Assembly: GCA_003260075.1 (NCBI GenBank)
Contig: QLIY01000154.1
Span: 153,599 to 217,598 of the forward strand
Origin: Phallusia mammillata
Lineage: Eukaryota > Chordata > Ascidiacea > Phlebobranchia > Ascidiidae
Direction of reading: 5' to 3'
Length of the DNA stretch: 64,000 nucleotides
In this document: positions 59,385 through 64,000 of the stretch, one piece after another
How positions within the stretch are numbered: the stretch's first letter is position 1
Layout: each line of letters opens with the position of its first letter
Program-made: the position numbers and the translations under genes
The notes under the pieces: generated by a model
What the model saw: the letters and a program-made list of their open reading frames with translations, nothing else
What the model was told of the DNA's origin: nothing
Database searches by the model: none

Positions 59385-60382
59385 TCCAATAATCCATATA
59401 TGTGCGTGTGGGAGAGCCTATGTGCTCCAACGACAACAAACTTAATTATTTAGCTGAAATAATAACTTCGAACATCTCTTAAGCATTGCTAGCCGTTTGC
59501 TATTAAACATGCAAAACAGGTGGAAATGTCATTCTGGCGAAAATGAGCTGCGTAAAAGCGAACCTCAGTTCATTTAGTGGAGTTTTACATAAAAAGCGCT
59601 GATTGCTGACACAATGTTTGACGGAATGTCCAAAAAGGACAGCGGACCACCAAAGGCGCATTGGATATATGAAACATATATACTGTTGATTTATCAGCAG
59701 ATTCGTGTCGTGGCTTTGTTGCAGGACGTGTTAAGAACGTTTCTTCGCATGCTCTTGTTGCGGTACGCTTTATTACTTTCAACAACCGGTATATCAAAAT
59801 CGCCTTTTTCTTTCCTTTTTAGGAGTGGACAAGTATGGTGAGGTAAGTGTAATGTACATTATGTGACAGAAAATCAGACAATTCCCTCCCCTATACAATA
59901 GAAGAATGGCGATATACTTTACTACACCTTTCCAAGAAACACCACAAGACTTGTTTCATGTATTAATAAAATAATATCACAGTTAGTCAGGAACAAAATG
60001 CATGCATCAAAAAAAACAATATAATAACAAAACTACTGTATAATACGAAAGTAAAAAAAAACATATACTTTTCAAAGCTTTTGTATAGATCGTGCTTTAA
60101 AGTTACTTATACTCTCAACATATAAAAACATTACACTGCAATAGAAAAATAAGTAGAAAATAAACACACAAGTGCACGATCTCAAAAGGGGTTAAAAGCT
60201 TCAGTAAAACTGCCAAAAACCAAACGAAAACATATTTTTCGACATTTAAAATAATATTTAGAAAAATAACTTTTGATTTGACATGCATATTATATACGTT
60301 CTCTTGTGTGATTGTGACGTTATACGCTGCTTATTCAAAGGTATTACTTGATACCTTTCGTTGTAAAAATAAGCCAACAAGT

Positions 60383-63300
60383 TCACAGACCCGGCATTAA
60401 ATATAGTTTTCGAGTCAAAGTGCTGTCGACAAACATGTTCACATGATCATCTCGATGTTGCGACGAACGCCCAACAGAACCAAAAGGCGAATGGCCGGTC
60501 GAGTCGGTTTTATCGGGAGATTCATCGCTTCGCGGCGAAGCAAAGTGGTCCCGAAAGTTCTTCTTGATATTTTTCATTACATCGACGAGGTCGGTGGTGC
60601 CTGCTTGCTGTGCGACAAGCGATAAAAAGCTGCGAGCAAACCAGGGGATTTCATTGTCGGCCGATGCGTTGCCGACGCCGCCGAATGTCGGCCCACCGTC
60701 GCTCATGGTGTCGTCTTCAAACATGATACGTGCCACTAAAAAGTCATCTTCGGGTGACAAAGGTTCAGGTTCAAAGTAAACCGGTAAGTCATTGTCGGCC
60801 GACAACCTAGTCGACTTTCTCATCGACCTGGACTGTTTGCCAAGAATTTCGTCAACCATGGGTAGCACAGGATCTCTCGCGGTAACTTTTAACAAAAAAA
60901 CAAAAACTTTCGGTTTGCCCATTAAAGTCGGACACCTTCTGTTTGAAAAGTGACTGAGAAACTCTTTGACTGACACTACACTGTCTCCGGGACCGACAAT
61001 TTGCCCACGTTCGTTCGAGTTTGCAACAAAGACTACAAGTATGGAGTTGTGGTTACCAGAGTAGCCGTGATATTGGTCTGAAAGTCCCGCCATATTTTTT
61101 CGCATAGCTGTGGTGGTAATGTTCGATCGCTTGATAACATAGAAGCCAAGTTGGGCCAATATAGATTCAAGGTTGTGACCAAGATCATTTTTTCTTTCTT
61201 TTATGGGTTGCTTTGATTTGCTTTTTTCCTGGGACAGTCGAGGAGAGTTAATCCACTTATTATACACAAGCATGGCGACACCTTTAGGTTGTGTCATGTC
61301 GTATGCGTTTTCGGTACGGACGATATCAATGTCGATCTGAAAAAAATACAGAAGTGAATAAAACATCACTCCTAGCTTAATCCCTTCTGACCAGATAGTT
61401 TTAAAGATAGTTAAATCTCTAACTTTAAGCCTAAAATATCAACACCATAAAACTCATACTAATATAGTTAACAGCAATTTTGCCCAAGGTTCTTTTACCT
61501 TATTTGGTTTGACTAGGATGTTTGGTTCAACGTTGTTCCATAAAGTTGATATCATGATTGATGCAAGTCGTTTCACATACTCGTATTTGTGACTTAAAGC
61601 CTCAAAATCGGTGCCAAGTTGTAAAACCTGAAATGCAAGACAATGCCCTCATTTAGCTACAGTACGTTGATTGATTTACTGTTACGTTTACCATAATTTG
61701 TTTTACTGTGAAAGACTGGGCAAACTAAATGAAAGAAAATTGTATTGCTGACATCAAATAGGCTAATGAAAACTAAGACCCTACGAAAAACATATTTTGT
61801 TCACGAACAATAAGAATTTAGTGTACAATTTTTAAAAGACTTTTCTTAACAAAAGGCGCCTGTAGCTTTTTTACTTCAATTTAGTCCAAACAACGGGACT
61901 CGTACAATGTCGTTCAAGTTTCTTGTCCAGGGAAACACAACGGCCGAGACAAGATTTTAACCCAAAACCTTGTGAACACAAGGTGGCTGCACCAACCACA
62001 TTGGCCTATTGTTTGAAAGATAACAGATGTTGTTGCTTAAAACAAATGCTTTCTACCTGTTCCATGGATTGTTCATACGAAGCTTTGAGATCCTCTCTCT
62101 GTCTTTCAAGGGCCAGCAAGTTTTTTTGCAGGGCATTGGATTGTTCCCTCAGGGATTCGATGACACCAACTTCGTTTTCGTATCCCCCACGCAGCCATAT
62201 CACCTCTTCTTCGTCAAGGCGTACTTTTCGATTCTGAAAGCATCGTTCATTTTAAGTTGTACTTAAATAAACATCGTCACTTTGTTCCTTTTGGAAAAGA
62301 CTTTGGATTAAAGAGGAAACAAATGTCCCCGCCTGTCTTCGTTAGGGCAAAACGTTTACTTTGCTTGTTTATGCGTAGTGTGATCTGTATTTGTTTAGGA
62401 GTAATTAAGTGTCTGTTAATCAAACCTGTTTGGTTTTTCACACGCAAAGTCACATCGCATGCTTTATAGATAAAACGACCAGCCCTACCTCGTAATTTAA
62501 CGTAAACTAACATATGTTGTCAAAACTTTGTCTCAGAAAAAAATAGTCAAAACACGATATGCAGTTAATGGGCTTATTGTTTCCTATTGTCATTTTCCGG
62601 TATATAGCCCCTGTTATTGGATACAAGATGTTGCAGCTTTCAGCTCCTATTTTGCTTAGTTCAGACTTGGCCACACCTGGCGCACGTGAATTCTTCAAAA
62701 TGCTTGAGACAAAAAGTGTCCTACCTCAAGCCTATCCAGCTCTGCTTTGATCTTGTCAAGTTCTTCGATTTTCCTTGTCCTTCGGAGCATACTTGATTCC
62801 AGTTTCTTCTTCTGCTTCTGACCAACGATTTTGTATTTTCCGAAGCCCTGCTGGACCCTTTTAAAATGCAGAAGTTAAAAATTGATATTCTTTGTGGTTA
62901 TTATTATTGGGATTAAAACATAGAAATAAGTATAACGTGCCATAAAGTAAGCTTAGTCACTCTGCAAGCTTAACGCAAGTAAAAAAAGGGAAGTGACAAA
63001 AAACAACTTTCAATGTACGATATTGCCATTTCATTCGTGCGATATTTGCAATGCTGTGTTTTGTGAGTTATGGTGTCGCATCTTTAAATTAATTTGTGTT
63101 TTTGGTCCAATAGTTTAATCATGTGGCAATGGTAGGCTAAATTAAAACATTTTTTAACCAATTAAACTTGGATGCTGACAGGTAAAACAGTAAAAAGTTA
63201 TCAGATCGCGTCAAAAATAGAAAAGGATCTACCACTATTGCCAATGCTTAAATGTGTAATGAGTTCAAAGAGCAAAGCTGAATTAAGCAAAACTAGATTC

Positions 63301-63481
63301 TCACGTCTTAATGGTGCTCTCTGTATTTTCCAAGTTTTGTTTGCATTGATGATATGCCTCTCGCACTGCTTCTATGCGTTCCGTGCATTCAGCGTATACC
63401 TGACTGAAGTTACTAGTGGAGATGGCTTGCATCCGAGATCCAATCTCCTCTTCCAGGAGGTCATGACTTCGTTTGTTCCTC
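60383..63481 (-). CDS. Coiled-coil protein with catalytically dead caspase-like domain (3' part)
   Basis: Exons 63481-63305, 62857-62725, 62233-62057, 61627-61499 and 61336-60383 join in phase; the 5' end is beyond the palindrome and N at 63.6-63.7 kb. The first three visible exons are charged and helical (EELDKIKAELDRLE, REQSNALQKNLLALERQRED), predicting coiled coil. The last exon has a whole caspase fold: AYDMTQPKGVAMLVYN, LESILAQLGF, GKPKVFVF, the small-subunit start DDFLVARIMF, PWFARSFLSLV and the end LTRKLYLMP. The catalytic His of the SHG motif is Asn (VFVANSN, about 61015) and the Cys of QACRG is Lys (FLLKVT, about 60887). A protease is therefore ruled out if the reading is right; a regulatory pseudo-caspase role, as in c-FLIP, is inference. 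Confidence 0.85.
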
Positions 63482-63597
63482 CTTGATAAAAAAAACAGCA
63501 TGGTTTCTAAAAGTTTTTCTTCATGTTCAAAATTATGTTCACTGTTTAATCATAAACATTACTGCCAAGGTAGTGGTGTATATAGAATACATCGTGT

Positions 63598-63723
63598 AGA
63601 CGTTTCGACAATCTCCGTTGTCATCATCAGTACATGTTTTCAATCAAGCTGTAGAACACGGTATATAAAGCACTAATACCGTGTTCTACAGCTTGATTGA
63701 AAACATGTACTGATGATGACAAC
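63598..63723. repeat. Perfect 48-bp inverted repeat with hammerhead-like motif, ending at a single N
   Basis: 63617-63664 and 63676-63723 are exact reverse complements around an 11-base spacer, followed by N at 63724. On the minus strand 63630-63598 reads CTGATGA, a GACAA/TTGTC hairpin, then GAAAC, the order of a hammerhead core. The perfect arms next to an N suggest a foldback join; the motif suggests a Penelope-like or retrozyme end. Confidence 0.65.
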
Positions 63724-63724
63724 N

Positions 63725-64000
63725 TTTATCTACTCGCGTACCATTTTTTGGGTTCATGCAGCGTTCTCGTACCACCTACAATAATTGTCAAAAACTCCAG
63801 AATTCACTAACAAAAAATGATGGGCAAAATGTTTAATGAATAAAAATACTACTAAACTTTACTAACTAACTTTACCTTAGTAACTTTAGCCTTTAGTAAC
63901 CAAAAGCTCGTAAATATAAAACAAAAATTAGTCAAACTTTTACCACCCTCGCTACAGTGCCACTGTCAACACAACTAGTAGCTTATTACAAAATCTGACT
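63725..64000. mobile_element. hAT-like fragment beyond a misjoin
   Basis: Starts with CTCGCGTACCATTTTTTGG and TCTCGTACCACC, the subterminal repeats of the element at 2086-2585. The left terminus is cut by the N at 63724. Sequence after it is not recognised and may not belong next to the caspase-like gene. Confidence 0.5.

Larger units (their letters stand above)
58258..60382. other. Intergenic; upstream of copy D, SINE, duplicate
   Basis: 58640-58780 is a diverged version of the peptide-gene upstream block. 59217-59374 is repeated at 59385-59541 around a 10-G join. The frame at 59614-59841 shows no domain. 59860-60380 is AT-rich. Confidence 0.5.

Overview
The window looks like nuclear DNA of an invertebrate animal, most likely an ascidian tunicate of the Ciona type. 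It is AT-rich, its genes are split into short exons by small GT-AG introns, and it is littered with short non-autonomous hAT elements, tRNA-derived repeats and tandem duplications. The species call is inference. No bacterial, organellar or viral gene was recognised. Most open frames here are intron or repeat noise, so genes were built exon by exon from splice sites, phase and family motifs.

Layout. 1-6.8 kb: repeats and duplicated blocks, with one intact hAT-like MITE. 6.86-10.79 kb (-): a complete five-exon carbohydrate sulfotransferase. 12.5-13.3 kb (+): a weak two-exon candidate. 15.4-21.9 kb (+): a tandem pair of four-pass membrane protein genes; the second is broken by a frameshift, a stop and a hAT MITE in its last exon. 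24.5-25.3 kb (+): a third, shorter four-pass gene. 25.9-33.2 kb: relics of a divergent 7TM-receptor-like family (three pieces, two orientations) around a GPI-anchored protein with three Ly6/uPAR domains and a Thr-rich stalk (26.68-29.11 kb, -). 34.9-35.6 kb (-): an unrecognised three-exon candidate. 36.45-40.3 kb (-): a membrane-anchored intelectin-like lectin. 41.76-42.5 kb (+): the 3' part of a MADF-domain gene of PIF/Harbinger type, followed by another 7TM tail fragment. 44-58.3 kb: a tandem array with four copies (-) of a tiny gene for a secreted Arg/Trp-rich peptide with a conserved acidic tail, resembling antimicrobial peptide precursors. 60.4-63.5 kb (-): the 3' part of a coiled-coil protein ending in a caspase fold that has lost both catalytic residues.

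Several genes point to innate immunity or cell-surface recognition: the cationic peptides, the intelectin-like lectin, the Ly6/uPAR surface protein, the caspase-like pseudoprotease and possibly the sulfotransferase. Whether they act together cannot be told from sequence.

Assembly quality matters for every reading here. At least 22 poly-G runs, all G on the + strand, usually separate a truncated copy of a segment from a near-identical complete copy. Single-N joins abut an exact 1,075-bp tandem repeat and two large perfect palindromes. Several apparent duplications and at least one frame break are therefore probably assembly artefacts.
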